DNA from: Bradyrhizobium sp. SRL28
Lineage (GTDB): Bacteria > Pseudomonadota > Alphaproteobacteria > Rhizobiales > Xanthobacteraceae
Assembly (NCBI RefSeq): GCF_018596315.1
Contig: NZ_JAHEAG010000002.1
Location: forward strand, 310,001-374,000
Length of the DNA stretch: 64,000 nt
Reading direction: 5' to 3'
Shown here: positions 1 through 9,669 of the stretch, piece by piece
How positions within the stretch are numbered: position 1 is the first letter of the stretch
How the letters are laid out: every line of letters begins with the position of its first letter
Notes under the pieces: generated by a model
What the model was told of the DNA's origin: nothing
What the model saw: only the letters and a program-made list of their open reading frames with translations
Databases searched by the model: none
Program-made: the position numbers and the translations under genes

Positions 1-350
1 TGACCCTGCACATCATGGGAGAAGGCTTCACCTGGGAAACCCAGGATCGCGAGCGCGACATCGCCGCCGCCACCAAGGGCTGGGAACGTGCCAAGGAGCT
101 TATCCGTGACGGCCGCCACCGTATGGTGCTGCTCGACGAACTCAACATCGTGCTGCGCTACGATTACCTCGACCTCAACGACGTCCTGACGTTCCTGCGC
201 GAGGAAAAACCCGCCGACAAGCACGTCGTCATCACCGGCCGTAATGCCAAGCCGGAACTGATCGAGATGGCCGATCTCGTCACCGAAATGACACTGGTGA
301 AGCATCCGTTCCGTGCCGGCGTAAAAGGTCAGAAGGGTATCGAATTCTGA
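1..350 (+). CDS. cobO: Corrinoid adenosyltransferase CobO, 5' truncated by window edge
   Basis: This is the C-terminal part (about 115 residues) of cob(I)yrinic acid a,c-diamide adenosyltransferase, which attaches the upper adenosyl ligand during B12 synthesis. The family segments [14 protein letters not shown] and [17 protein letters not shown] are visible, and the protein ends in the usual [12 protein letters not shown] tail. The Walker A region should lie outside the window. Its stop overlaps the cobQ start by one base, so the two genes are translationally coupled. Identification is firm; only the start is missing. Confidence 0.93.
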   Translation, partial: TLHIMGEGFTWETQDRERDIAAATKGWERAKELIRDGRHRMVLLDELNIVLRYDYLDLNDVLTFLREEKPADKHVVITGRNAKPELIEMADLVTEMTLVKHPFRAGVKGQKGIEF

Positions 351-1837
351 TGGAGCGGCCGACGCCCGCACTGATGATCCAGGCCACCGGCTCGAATGCC
401 GGCAAGTCGACGATTGTCGCAGGGCTCGCCCGGGCGCTGGTGCGGCGTGGCCTGAAGGTGGCGCCGTTCAAGCCGCAGAACATGTCGAACAATGCAGCCG
501 TGGCCATCGAGGGCGGCGAGATCGGCCGCGCGCAGGCGGTGCAGGCGCGGGCGGCGCGGATGCCGCCGAGCGTTCACATGAACCCGGTGCTGCTGAAGCC
601 GGAGACCGATACTGGCGCGCAAATCATCGTACAGGGCAAGCGTTGGGGCACGCTGCGGGCAAAAAACTATCTGGAAAAGAAGGCGGTCCTGCTGCCGGCG
701 GTGCTGGAGAGTTTCGGCCTTCTTGCGCAAGATGCCGATATCATCCTGGTGGAAGGCGCCGGCAGCCCGGCGGAGATCAACCTTCGCGCCGGCGATATCG
801 CTAATATGGGATTTGCCGCAGCAGCCGATGTACCCGTGGTGATGCTCGGGGACATCGATCGCGGCGGCGTTATCGCGAGCCTTGCCGGCACACATCTCGT
901 TCTGGAGCCGGACGAATTGGCGCGGATCCACGGCTTCATCGTCAACAAGTTTCGCGGCGACGTTGGATTGTTCGCAGAAGGCCTGACGGCGATCACCCGC
1001 CTCACGGGCTGGCCCTCGCTCGGTGTCGTGCCGTGGTTGCCCCAGGCGGCCTGGCTTCCGGCGGAAGATGCCGTCGACCTCGAGCGCGCACATGGATCAT
1101 CGTCCACGCGCGTCATCGCAGTGCCGGTTCTCGCGCGCATCGCCAATTTCGACGATCTCGATCCGCTGGGGATGGAGCCCGGTGTCAAGCTGGTCTTCGT
1201 CAAGCCGGGCGAACCTATTCCTGCCGAATCCGAAATTGTCATTCTTCCCGGCAGCAAGTCCACGATCGGCGATCTCGACTTCTTGCGCGCGCAGGGCTGG
1301 GACACTGACATCAAGGCACATGTACGCCGTGGCGGCCATGTGCTCGGGTTGTGCGGCGGCTATCAAATGCTCGGCCGAACAATAGCCGATCCGGACGGCG
1401 TAGATGGCCGTGCCGGCATGGTCGAAGGCTTGGGCCTGCTCGATATCACGACCGTCATGACCTCAGACAAATCTACCACGCTCGTTAGCGGCAGGCATTG
1501 CGCGACCGGCGCGGCGATCAGGGGCTATGAGATTCATCTTGGCCGCAGCGAAGGTGGCGACTGCGAGCGGCCTCTGCTTGATATCGAGGGCCGTGCCGAT
1601 GGCGCCAGCTCGGCTGACGGCCGGGTGCAGGGAACCTATGTCCATGGCCTGTTTACCGGCGACGCCTTTCGAAAAGCGTGGCTCGGACATTTCGGCATCG
1701 CATCGTCTTTGGCCTATGAGGCTCGCATAGAAGCAGCACTGGACGGGCTCGCCGATCATCTGGAAACGCATCTCGATATCGAGCAAATTCTGAAGATCGC
1801 GCGCAGCCGTCAAACGACCAACGCGAGCACGGCGTAG
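350..1837 (+). CDS. cobQ: Cobyric acid synthase CobQ
   Basis: A 495-residue glutamine-dependent amidotransferase that amidates peripheral carboxylates of adenosylcobyrinic a,c-diamide. The N-terminal P-loop NTPase domain shows [10 protein letters not shown] near residue 12 and the conserved KPQNMSNN. The C-terminal class I GATase domain carries the nucleophile motif GLCGGYQML near residue 330 and a late YVHGLF histidine. Length matches the family. The ATG overlaps the cobO stop. The 3' end overlaps the convergent cobD gene by 28 bp. Confidence 0.95.
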   Translation: MERPTPALMIQATGSNAGKSTIVAGLARALVRRGLKVAPFKPQNMSNNAAVAIEGGEIGRAQAVQARAARMPPSVHMNPVLLKPETDTGAQIIVQGKRWGTLRAKNYLEKKAVLLPAVLESFGLLAQDADIILVEGAGSPAEINLRAGDIANMGFAAAADVPVVMLGDIDRGGVIASLAGTHLVLEPDELARIHGFIVNKFRGDVGLFAEGLTAITRLTGWPSLGVVPWLPQAAWLPAEDAVDLERAHGSSSTRVIAVPVLARIANFDDLDPLGMEPGVKLVFVKPGEPIPAESEIVILPGSKSTIGDLDFLRAQGWDTDIKAHVRRGGHVLGLCGGYQMLGRTIADPDGVDGRAGMVEGLGLLDITTVMTSDKSTTLVSGRHCATGAAIRGYEIHLGRSEGGDCERPLLDIEGRADGASSADGRVQGTYVHGLFTGDAFRKAWLGHFGIASSLAYEARIEAALDGLADHLETHLDIEQILKIARSRQTTNASTA

Positions 1838-2781
1838 GCTGCGGCCTCGAGCAAACACGCAGCGACCAGAAGATCGAGCGCGCGGCCGATATCGCTGGGC
1901 AGCGCATCCTTGCGTGCTTCGGCATTGAGAAAAGGATCATCGACGATCCGGTCGCCATACCGGCGTGGCCCGGCGAGGGCCAGGCCAAGCGCGCCGGCTG
2001 TGGCGCTTTCCGGCCACCCGGCATTGGGCGAGCGATGTTTCGCCGCATCGCGCCACATCGCCTTGAGCGCGGTCGCAGTCGTGCCACCCGCAATCGGAGC
2101 GACTATCGCAATTAGTAACCCCGATAGCCGTGCCGGGATCAAATTGACGAGATCATCCAGCCGCGCGGCCGCCCAGCCAAAGGACTCGTAGCGCGCGTTG
2201 CGATGCCCGATCATGGAGTCGGCGGTATTGATGGCTTTATAGGCAATCAATCCGGGCAGGCCGAATAGCGCCAGCCAGAATACCGGGGCCACCACGCCGT
2301 CGGAGAAATTCTCGGCGCAGGATTCGATGGCCGCGCGGCACACACCCGCCTCGTCAAGTTGATCTGGATTGCGGCCGACGATCATGGAAACGGCGCGGCG
2401 GGCTTCAGCGAGCCCGCCATCGGCGAATGCCGAGCGTACCCGCGCGACGTGCTGATAAAGGCTTCGTTGTGCGATCAGCGTCGAGGCGGCCAGTCCAAGC
2501 AGGACATTTCCAAACGGGATCTGACGCAACGCAAATTCGATCAGAAATCCGATGAGTGTGGAAGCGACCAGGAGCAGGACGACCACGCAGACGCCGGCAA
2601 ATTTTCGCTGCCCGGCGGAGCGCGCATCGAGATTGAGCGAACGGTCGAGCCATCCGATCAACGATCCGATCAGGGCCACCGGATGCGACAGCCGCCGCCA
2701 CAGCCAATCGGGATCCCCGATCAAGGCGTCGAACGCCAGGGCAGCGATGACAACAAAGAGCGTATCGCTCCAGATCAACAT
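1810..2781 (-). CDS. cobD: Adenosylcobinamide-phosphate synthase CobD/CbiB
   Basis: A 323-residue integral membrane protein joining the aminopropanol arm to cobyric acid. Family marks include [19 protein letters not shown] near the N-terminus, [21 protein letters not shown] in the middle and [19 protein letters not shown] with its membrane segments. It begins two bases downstream of the btuF stop on the minus strand, so the two are co-transcribed. The name follows Pseudomonas usage (CbiB in Salmonella). The 3' end overlaps convergent cobQ. Confidence 0.93.
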   Translation of the reverse strand: MLIWSDTLFVVIAALAFDALIGDPDWLWRRLSHPVALIGSLIGWLDRSLNLDARSAGQRKFAGVCVVVLLLVASTLIGFLIEFALRQIPFGNVLLGLAASTLIAQRSLYQHVARVRSAFADGGLAEARRAVSMIVGRNPDQLDEAGVCRAAIESCAENFSDGVVAPVFWLALFGLPGLIAYKAINTADSMIGHRNARYESFGWAAARLDDLVNLIPARLSGLLIAIVAPIAGGTTATALKAMWRDAAKHRSPNAGWPESATAGALGLALAGPRRYGDRIVDDPFLNAEARKDALPSDIGRALDLLVAACLLEAAAYAVLALVV

Positions 2782-2782
2782 T

Positions 2783-3649
2783 TCAGTGCGCCACGCGCTC
2801 GAGTTCCGAGGCGAGGCGATCGAGGGCCTCCGACAGCCTCGGGCCGCCGCATACAGTCAGTTTTTCCGGGACTACAAGGCGCTTTGACGCCGGATAAAGC
2901 CGCTCCAGGGCCGGATGCAGCATGAACGCCCGGCCTTCGTCTTCGGCAAAGTCGCCGGCGTCGGATACCAGCAGGAAATCGGGCTTCAGACTGACTATCG
3001 CTTCCAGGGAGGCAAATCCGCCGAGCTTGAAGCCGAGATCGGCAGCGGCATTGCTGAGGCCGGCGGTCGCCAGCAGCGAACTCGTCAAGCTGTCGCCGCC
3101 TGAAACCCAGCCGCGCCTGGATAGCGCCAGCACGCGATAGGGCTTGCGCGACACGACTTCGCGCGCGTGCGCAATTGCTGCGTCCAGCCGCTCGATTTCG
3201 GCGGCGGCGCGGTCGGGATGCCGCACGAGATCGCCCATCTGGCGAATTTGCTTTTTCACGTCATCCAGCGAGCGTGCGGCATCGAATTCGACAACGCGCA
3301 GCCCCTTTTCTTTCAGCAGCTCCCGTGTCGCGCGCTTGGTGAAACGCCCGGCGACGACAACGTCCGGCCTCAAAACCAATACGTCCTCGGCCTCGCCGGA
3401 GAGTTTTGGGAATTGAGCGGCCTTTGCCGCATCCCAGGATCGCGCGCGATCGCGGGAATAGGGGCTGAGACCGAGAATTTGCGCAGGGTCCGCCAGCGTC
3501 ACCAGCAACTGATCGGTGCAGAGATTGATCGAGGCGATCCGCGGCAGTTCGGTGGCGTACGAGACGCCTTGCAAGCTGACGGAGGTCAGGATGGCGATTG
3601 CCACAAGAGCGCTCCGCAGCCTCTCGCATTTTAATGCCGATGGTGGCAT
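2783..3649 (-). CDS. btuF: Cobalamin ABC transporter periplasmic binding protein (BtuF-like)
   Basis: About 288 residues. A Sec signal peptide (charged MPPSALKCERLR, then a hydrophobic core ending near VSYA) precedes a helical-backbone (type III) binding fold with PRIASINLCTDQLLVTLA and LRPDVVVAGRFTKR, the usual start of BtuF/FhuD domains. The reading frame stays open to 4654, but that extension is antisense to cobC and has no protein character. I chose ATG 3649; ATG 3667 is possible and would overlap the divergent cobC start by nine bases. It precedes cobD and probably serves BtuC/BtuD, encoded on the same strand beyond cobC. Confidence 0.85.
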   Translation of the reverse strand: MPPSALKCERLRSALVAIAILTSVSLQGVSYATELPRIASINLCTDQLLVTLADPAQILGLSPYSRDRARSWDAAKAAQFPKLSGEAEDVLVLRPDVVVAGRFTKRATRELLKEKGLRVVEFDAARSLDDVKKQIRQMGDLVRHPDRAAAEIERLDAAIAHAREVVSRKPYRVLALSRRGWVSGGDSLTSSLLATAGLSNAAADLGFKLGGFASLEAIVSLKPDFLLVSDAGDFAEDEGRAFMLHPALERLYPASKRLVVPEKLTVCGGPRLSEALDRLASELERVAH

Positions 3650-3658
3650 GAAGCGCCC

Positions 3659-4645
3659 ATGAAACATGGTGGTGACCTGACCGACGCAATCGCGTGCCAT
3701 GGCGGCGCGCCCGGCAGTTGGCTGGATTTGTCGACCGGGATCAATCCCTGGTCGTGGCCAATCCCGCAGCATCTGCCGGAAAGCGTGTGGCAGCGTCTGC
3801 CATCGCGCGCTGAAACGCAGGCGTTGCTGGAGGTCGCGCGAAAAACCTACGGCGTGCCTGACGGTGCCGATATCGCCGCTGCTGGCGGGACTCAGGCGCT
3901 GATCCAGTCGCTGCCTTATCTTGCCGCACCCGGGCCCGTTGCGATTGTCGGACCGACCTACAGCGAACATGCGCTCGCCTGGCGCAATGCCGGTCATCCC
4001 GTGATCGAGATCGACAACCTCGACTCTTGCCCCGAAAGTGCGGTCCATGCGGTCGTCGTCAATCCCAACAATCCCGATGGTCGCGTCACTGACCACGCCG
4101 CGCTGACGCGGATTGCGGCGCAACTGAAAGGCCGCGGCGGATGGCTTGTCGTCGATGAAGCCTTCGCCGATGTCGACCCAGCCATCAGTGCAGCCGCATT
4201 GTGCACCGATTGGCCTGTACTGATCTTGCGCTCGTTCGGGAAATTCTATGGCCTTGCCGGATTGCGGCTGGGATTCGCGATAGGCGCACCTGATATGATC
4301 GATCGTATCGCCGGGGCATTGGGGCCATGGCCGTGTTCCGGGCCGGCACTGTTGATCGGTACGGCGGCGCTCGGCGATCGACCATGGGCCGATCACACGC
4401 GTGGCAAGCTTGAACAGCAGGCTCATAAGCTTGACGAGGTGCTGGTGAAAGCGGGCTTTACGATTGCCGGAGGTACGCCATTGTTCCGGCTTGCCCGACA
4501 TCCTCATGCCTCGAAGCTGCATGCCGCGCTGGCGCGACGGCATATCTGGTGCCGGAGTTTCGACTGGGCCGACGACCTCCTGCGATTTGGTCTGCCTCCC
4601 GACGCCGTCGGTCTCGACCGCCTGGCGGTCGCATTGAGCGACTAG
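3659..4645 (+). CDS. cobC: Threonine-phosphate decarboxylase CobC
   Basis: A 328-residue PLP-dependent class I/II aminotransferase-fold enzyme that makes (R)-1-amino-2-propanol phosphate for the B12 nucleotide loop. It opens with the hallmark MKHGGDLTDA and WLDLSTGINPW, has the substrate and PLP segments VVNPNNPDGR and VVDEAFAD, and the Schiff-base lysine in LRSFGKFYGLAGLRLGFAIG. It sits alone on the plus strand between btuF and btuD, both minus. Only nine bases separate its ATG from that of btuF. Confidence 0.93.
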   Translation: MKHGGDLTDAIACHGGAPGSWLDLSTGINPWSWPIPQHLPESVWQRLPSRAETQALLEVARKTYGVPDGADIAAAGGTQALIQSLPYLAAPGPVAIVGPTYSEHALAWRNAGHPVIEIDNLDSCPESAVHAVVVNPNNPDGRVTDHAALTRIAAQLKGRGGWLVVDEAFADVDPAISAAALCTDWPVLILRSFGKFYGLAGLRLGFAIGAPDMIDRIAGALGPWPCSGPALLIGTAALGDRPWADHTRGKLEQQAHKLDEVLVKAGFTIAGGTPLFRLARHPHASKLHAALARRHIWCRSFDWADDLLRFGLPPDAVGLDRLAVALSD

Positions 4646-4657
4646 CCTGGCCATCGG

Positions 4658-5440
4658 TCAGACCCCCGCCCACGGCAGTATCACGGCCTCGTTGCGGTAA
4701 TCGGCGCGGTACGCGCTGATCCGGAACACATCCGCCATGACCTGCTCCGAAAGCGCCTGTGCGGGGTTTCCGTGCGCGACGAGACGGCCGCCCGACAACA
4801 CGAGCACGGTGTCGGCAAAGCGTGCGGCGAGGCCGAGATCGTGCGTCACCACAACCACCAGCACGCCGCGGTCTGCGGCGCCGCGCAGGTTGATCATGAC
4901 GTCGATCTGGTAGCGCGGATCGAGCGAGGCGGTCGGTTCGTCTGCGAGCAAGACCGGTGCTTCGACGGCCAGTACCCGCGCCAGCGCGATGCGGCTGCGC
5001 TCGCCGCCGGACAATTCCGTAACGGGGCGTTCAGAAAACTCGACAACGTTAGTGGCCTGCATCGCGCGCATCACGGCCTGTTCGTCACGCGGCGACAGCC
5101 GTGCCGGGTCGGTGGCGCCGTGCGGGTACCGCCCCAGTGCGACCACATCCTTGGCCGGCAACGGCCAATGCACCAGATGGCCCTGCGGCAGGTATCCAAA
5201 ACGCTTCGCGCGCTCCCGCAGCGGGAGCGACGACAAATGATCGCCGCCAACCTCGATCGCGCCGGTCGAGGGCACCAGACCCGCCAGGGCGCGGAGCAGA
5301 GTGGTCTTTCCGGCGCCGTTCGGTCCCACCAATGCGACAAGCTGCCCTGAAGGCAGCGACAGCGAAACATCGTGCAGAACGGTTCGGCCCGACAGCGCCA
5401 CTTCCAGCTGCTGCGCAGCCAACGTCGGTTTGCCGTTCAT
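4658..5440 (-). CDS. btuD: Cobalamin/heme-type ABC transporter ATP-binding protein (BtuD-like)
   Basis: A 260-residue ATPase of the FecE/BtuD family. Walker A GPNGAGKTT near residue 39, signature LSGGERSRIALARVLA, Walker B VLLADEPT and the switch histidine VVTHD are intact. The ATG at 5440 overlaps the btuC stop by four bases. The longer open frame upstream is antisense-like and lacks a start consistent with the operon. It would power import of corrinoids through BtuC. Substrate is inferred from the upstream btuB and riboswitch. Confidence 0.9.
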   Translation of the reverse strand: MNGKPTLAAQQLEVALSGRTVLHDVSLSLPSGQLVALVGPNGAGKTTLLRALAGLVPSTGAIEVGGDHLSSLPLRERAKRFGYLPQGHLVHWPLPAKDVVALGRYPHGATDPARLSPRDEQAVMRAMQATNVVEFSERPVTELSGGERSRIALARVLAVEAPVLLADEPTASLDPRYQIDVMINLRGAADRGVLVVVVTHDLGLAARFADTVLVLSGGRLVAHGNPAQALSEQVMADVFRISAYRADYRNEAVILPWAGV

Positions 5441-6459
5441 GCGACGCCTCCACCGAGCGACCGGCGTTCGCGCACGATCAGATAGAGGAAGAACGGTACG
5501 CCGATGATCGAGGTGAGCGCGCCCACCTTGATGTCGGTCGTGGACGGAATGACTCGCACCGCGATATCCGCGGCCAGCAATAGCGCCGCGCCGGTCAGCG
5601 CACTCGGGATCAGCAGGCGCGCCGGATCGTGGCCGATCAGCGGCCGCACCAGATGCGGCGCAACCAGACCGATAAAGCCGATGGTTCCGCTGACGGCGAC
5701 CGCGCCACCGACCCCCAGCGCAACACCTGCGATCACCAGCAACCTCAAGCGGCTGACATCGACGCCAAGGCTTTGCGCGGTCTCTTCGCCGAGGCTCAGT
5801 GCACGAAAAGCGCTGCGCTGGCTGATCAGGACGATGGCTCCTGCGATGATGAACGGCAACGCGAGCGTTACATGGCGGAAGCTGCGGTCCTCCAGCGAGC
5901 CGAGCAGCCAGAATGCGATTTCGAGCGCGGCAAAGGGATTGGATGACAGGTTCATCACCAGCGCAGTCGCGGCTCCCGCAAGGCTGGAAATCGCCAGACC
6001 TGAAAGAATCAGCAACAGCAGCCCGGCGCTCCTTCCGGCGATGCCGAGCAGCACGAACACCGACCCGAATGCCATCGTGATACCTGCAACCGGCAACGCG
6101 TAGGACCGGACGTCGGCCCAGCCGAGCGCAATCATCAGCACAGCTCCGAATGCGGCCGATTGCGGCGCGCCGAACAGGGAAGGCGACGCCAGCGGATTGC
6201 GCAGCAGGCCCTGCAGGGCAGCGCCCGACAGGCCGAGTATCGCGCCGATTGCCAATCCGAGGATCATTCGCGGAAGGCGAATTTCCCCTACGATAATCCG
6301 CTGTATGTCGGTTCCGCCGCCGAGCAGTGCGTCGATCACGGTCAGCGGCGACAGCCGTACGGGTCCAGTGCCGAGCGAGCCAAGCGCCAGCAATGCCACC
6401 AACGCGGCAAGCCCGGTGGTGGCGATCATCACACGTCTGGGCGGACCCGGTGTCACCAT
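5437..6459 (-). CDS. btuC: FecCD-family ABC permease (BtuC-like)
   Basis: A 340-residue inner-membrane permease with about ten hydrophobic segments. FecCD marks are IRLPRMILGLAIGAILGLSG, GLLRNPLASPSLFG and GTIGFIGLVAPHLVRPLIGHD. The start at 6459 (MVTPGPPRR) overlaps the end of btuB by seven bases. Upstream open frame to 6879 is antisense-like sequence within btuB. Forms the transporter with BtuD and probably BtuF. Confidence 0.9.
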   Translation of the reverse strand: MVTPGPPRRVMIATTGLAALVALLALGSLGTGPVRLSPLTVIDALLGGGTDIQRIIVGEIRLPRMILGLAIGAILGLSGAALQGLLRNPLASPSLFGAPQSAAFGAVLMIALGWADVRSYALPVAGITMAFGSVFVLLGIAGRSAGLLLLILSGLAISSLAGAATALVMNLSSNPFAALEIAFWLLGSLEDRSFRHVTLALPFIIAGAIVLISQRSAFRALSLGEETAQSLGVDVSRLRLLVIAGVALGVGGAVAVSGTIGFIGLVAPHLVRPLIGHDPARLLIPSALTGAALLLAADIAVRVIPSTTDIKVGALTSIIGVPFFLYLIVRERRSLGGGVA

Positions 6460-8531
6460 GTGGCGTTGAACCCTGCATACGCCGCGGGACCGGTGGTGCC
6501 GAAGTTGAAAACCTCCTGATAGTGCTCGTTCAGGATATTTTCGCCGCGCGCAAACACTTTCCAGTTCCTGTCGATCTTGTACTCGGTATAGAGATCGACC
6601 CGGGTATAGGCATCGACCCGGTTGGTCTGGCCGGCGCTGCTGAAGCGCTTGGAAACCGTGAGAATGCGGGGTTCGATCAGCCATCTGTCCGTGGGTGTGA
6701 TGGTGAGTCTGAAGTTTGCCAGGTTTTTCGGTCGCCGCGCCAGCACCAGGCCGGTCGCAAGATCGATCGCGTGAAGATAGGTATAGGCCGCATTGAACTT
6801 CACGTAACCGGGGAGCACGTCGACAGTGGATCCGACTTCCAGACCGTTGGTCTCGGCGCGCGAGACGTTGAAATAGCATCCCGATGAGTTCACCACGGGA
6901 CAGGAGACGCCAGGACCAGCACTGACAAAATCAATCAGGTTGCTGAATTTGTTCGAGAAGCCAGTGAGCGAAACAGTCACGCGGCCATTGAGCAGGCTTT
7001 GATCGACGCCGGCGTCGTAGCCAAAGCTTTGTTCCGGGGCAAGCGATGAACCCCTGTTGACAGAGTAGAGCTGATATAAGGTGGGAGCCTTCGCGCCTGT
7101 TCCAGCACTGGTGTGCAGCTTGGTGCCGGTTTCGGAGATCGTATAGGCCGCAGTGGCCCGCCAGGTCTCGAACCGAGAGACGTTCACCACGTCATCGACA
7201 CGACCTCCCAAGGTGATAATCAGACGTTCTCCGATCGGCAGTTGCCACAGCCCGAACACGGAATTGGTGTCCTGCTGGCCTCGCACCTGAGGCACGTAGG
7301 CGGAGAATCTCGGCACGAAGCTGGTCTGGAAAATATCCGCGGTCTCGTGCTGGGTCTTTGCCCCGTAGATCAGCGAACCCAGCGAGCCCATGCGCAGGAT
7401 TGACTGATATTCAGCTCCGACGCTATTTCCGGTATAGTCCGTGATAGTCGAGGACCTGACCAGGGGATAAGACAGTTCGCTGAACGACCGAACGGCCTGG
7501 GTCGCAAATGTATTGAGACTGTGCGTCCACTTGCCGTCGAGCGTATCCACCGAAGCTTTCGCCCACACCTGATCGAGCAGACGCCGCGCCTGGTAGAAGG
7601 GGGCATCCGCCCCCGACGCGTCATAGTTTGACCGAGTGAGCGTCGACAATATGCCGGTCTCAACCCGCACGCCGTCGGCATCGTAGCCAATCCGCGCAGA
7701 GCCTCCCAATCGACTGAAACCATCCCGCTCAAGATTGGGATTTTTTGCCTCGATGGCGGGAATGCGATAGCCATAACGCGAAAAGCCTTCGCTGCTCTGG
7801 CCGCCGCCGGTGAACGCATAGGACCACGGCCCTTGTGATCCGACCATCGATCCCGTTGTCGCCGCGGTGCCGTAGCTTCCGCCTTCGGTACGGACGTTGA
7901 ATTGCGCCGGGCCCATACCCTTCTTGGTGATGATGTTGACGACCCCGCCCATCGCGTCCGAACCATAGAGCGCGCTTTGCGGGCCTTTCAGCACTTCGAT
8001 CCGGTCGATGGCGCTTGGCGCAAACATGGCGAAATCGAAATCGCCGCTCGCGGCGGTCGGATCGTTGATCCGGATCCCGTCGATCATCACCAATGTCTGG
8101 CCCGTATTGGCGCCGCGCAGCCGGATGTTCGTGGTCGAACCCGGTCCACCGCTTTCGGATATGTCGAGGCCGGGAACGGTTCTCAATGCGTCGACCAGCG
8201 AACCGGGATTGCTGGTCGCTAGCGTCTCGCCTTTGACCACGCTGATCGAACTGCCCGTGCGGCTGATGGGCTCGGGCTCCCTGTCGGCCGTTACCACCAC
8301 CTCCGTTGGCTGTGGGGGGGCTGAGGTGGGGGCGCTTGCGGCCCGCCGAACCTGGCCCGCCGCACGGCGATCTCGATCGCGACGAATTTGGCGGACCGGC
8401 TTCGGCGACTCGGTCGGATTGACCTCCACGGGCGGGAGCTGATCGGGTTTCGACTGGGCGCGCGCAGCGCTGTGACAACAAGCCAACGCAACAATGGCTG
8501 CCGAGCCGGCAGCAAATTTCAGCAAACCCAT
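6453..8531 (-). CDS. btuB: TonB-dependent vitamin B12 receptor BtuB
   Basis: A 692-residue outer-membrane receptor. A signal peptide (MGLLKFAAGSAAIVALACC, cleaved near ARA) is followed by a Pro/Arg-rich linker, a TonB-box-like stretch VVVTADREPEP, a plug domain (GSLVDALRTVPGLDI, IRLRGANTGQTLVMIDGI, GVVNIITKKG) and a beta-barrel ending in an aromatic residue (FNATW), typical of barrel-assembly signals. Start 8531 is preceded by a GGAAGGGG ribosome site. The frame extends to 8648, but that part lies inside the cobalamin riboswitch. First gene of btuBCD. Confidence 0.93.
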   Translation of the reverse strand: MGLLKFAAGSAAIVALACCHSAARAQSKPDQLPPVEVNPTESPKPVRQIRRDRDRRAAGQVRRAASAPTSAPPQPTEVVVTADREPEPISRTGSSISVVKGETLATSNPGSLVDALRTVPGLDISESGGPGSTTNIRLRGANTGQTLVMIDGIRINDPTAASGDFDFAMFAPSAIDRIEVLKGPQSALYGSDAMGGVVNIITKKGMGPAQFNVRTEGGSYGTAATTGSMVGSQGPWSYAFTGGGQSSEGFSRYGYRIPAIEAKNPNLERDGFSRLGGSARIGYDADGVRVETGILSTLTRSNYDASGADAPFYQARRLLDQVWAKASVDTLDGKWTHSLNTFATQAVRSFSELSYPLVRSSTITDYTGNSVGAEYQSILRMGSLGSLIYGAKTQHETADIFQTSFVPRFSAYVPQVRGQQDTNSVFGLWQLPIGERLIITLGGRVDDVVNVSRFETWRATAAYTISETGTKLHTSAGTGAKAPTLYQLYSVNRGSSLAPEQSFGYDAGVDQSLLNGRVTVSLTGFSNKFSNLIDFVSAGPGVSCPVVNSSGCYFNVSRAETNGLEVGSTVDVLPGYVKFNAAYTYLHAIDLATGLVLARRPKNLANFRLTITPTDRWLIEPRILTVSKRFSSAGQTNRVDAYTRVDLYTEYKIDRNWKVFARGENILNEHYQEVFNFGTTGPAAYAGFNATW

Positions 8532-8578
8532 AACGCCCCTTCCGTCGACCCGCCGTCGAACGAGTTGAATCCTCGTCA

Positions 8579-8748
8579 GCGGCCGGTCTCCTGGCTCGCG
8601 GTCGTCTCGCGATCCGCCTTCCCAGACCTGTGGCAGGTCCAGTGGCATAGCTGGATCGAGAATGGCCGCTTACAGTTGCGGGGGCAGCTGCGGAATTGGG
8701 CGAATTGGCCCGCACCGCATTCCCGTTTCACCCTCTTGGAGGGCACCG
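8579..8748 (-). promoter_or_regulatory. Cobalamin riboswitch upstream of btuB
   Basis: Read on the minus strand the segment carries GGGTGAAACGGGAATGCGGTG, the invariant core GCTGCCCCCGCAACTGTAAG with CGGCC after it, GCCACTG, GGGAAGGCGG and a good B12 box AGCCAGGAGACCGGCC close to the 3' end (about 8580-8596). This order is the AdoCbl riboswitch consensus. It ends about 50 nt before the btuB start, so B12 should repress btuBCD and perhaps genes read through beyond. Nearly certain identification. Confidence 0.95.
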
Positions 8749-8927
8749 ATGACCATTGCTAAAAAGCACAATGTCACCCCAAGTTCAAATACCCTGAATT
8801 GCCCCGAACGCACCAATTGGCTTGCCTGCAGACCAAAACTGGGCTGCAACCTGGAAGCTGATAACTCCTGCACAATCGACACTGGCTCGGCCTCTCGGGT
8901 TGTTTGCGAGCACCAGGGGAGGCGAGT

Positions 8928-9578
8928 ATGAACCATAAGCCGGCCGCGCCCAATTTCGACAGCACGTTTCGCGCAAGCTTGCTTGATCTGTTTGCCTGGC
9001 GCCGCGACGTGCGCCGCTTCCGCACTGAGCCGCTGCCTCAAGGCATGCTGGAGAGATTCATCGATATCGCTTGTCTGGCGCCGTCGGTCGGCCTCAGCCA
9101 GCCGTGGCGCTTTGTGATCGTCGGCGATGCCGGCCGTCGCGAGGCGGCGATCGAGAATTTTAGGGCGTGCAATGCCGACGCGCTCGGAGACTATACCGGC
9201 GATCTGTCGACGCGATATGCCGCCTTGAAGCTGGCCGGCTTGCGCGAAGCGCCGTGTCACCTGGCTGTATTCACCGACCGCTCAACTGTTGTCGGCCACG
9301 GTCTCGGCCGACGAACGATGCCTGAGATGGCCGATTATTCCGTGGTGACGGCGATGTTTTCAATCTGGCTGGCGGCCCGGGCGGAAGGTGTTGGCATGGG
9401 ATGGGTATCGATCCTCGATCCCATCGCTATCGGTAAGATTCTTGATATCCCTGCGGATTGGCGCCTTATCGGATATTTTTGCCTCGGCTATCCGCTGGAT
9501 GAAGATGAAATTCCAGAATTGGAGCTGGCTGGCTGGGAGCACCGTCGGCAGTCCCGAGAATTCATTTTTCGCCGATGA
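8928..9578 (+). CDS. bluB: 5,6-dimethylbenzimidazole synthase BluB
   Basis: A 216-residue flavin-destructase that converts FMNH2 plus O2 to the lower ligand of B12. The nitroreductase-like fold shows the BluB-specific opening LLDLFAWRRDVRRFRTEPLP, then LAPSVGLSQPWRFVIV, and GVGMGWVSILDP near residue 165. ATG 8928 follows an AGGGGAGGCG ribosome site; an in-frame ATG at 8904 is less well placed. It diverges from btuB; the roughly 180 bp between riboswitch and bluB must hold both promoters. A cobalamin aptamer follows its stop. Confidence 0.95.
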   Translation: MNHKPAAPNFDSTFRASLLDLFAWRRDVRRFRTEPLPQGMLERFIDIACLAPSVGLSQPWRFVIVGDAGRREAAIENFRACNADALGDYTGDLSTRYAALKLAGLREAPCHLAVFTDRSTVVGHGLGRRTMPEMADYSVVTAMFSIWLAARAEGVGMGWVSILDPIAIGKILDIPADWRLIGYFCLGYPLDEDEIPELELAGWEHRRQSREFIFRR

Positions 9579-9669
9579 CGGCTCTTTTACCTTTTGGGTG
9601 TTCTGCAATCGCGTCAACAGTTGCTTAGCGGCCATTGATTCGCGTGATGACAAATTTCTACCATAATCG

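Noticed and set aside
3668..4654. N-terminal 330-residue extension of the btuF reading frame
   Set aside because: It is antisense to all of cobC, has low-complexity Arg/Gln-rich composition and no start site near the operon; the signal peptide begins at 3649 or 3667.
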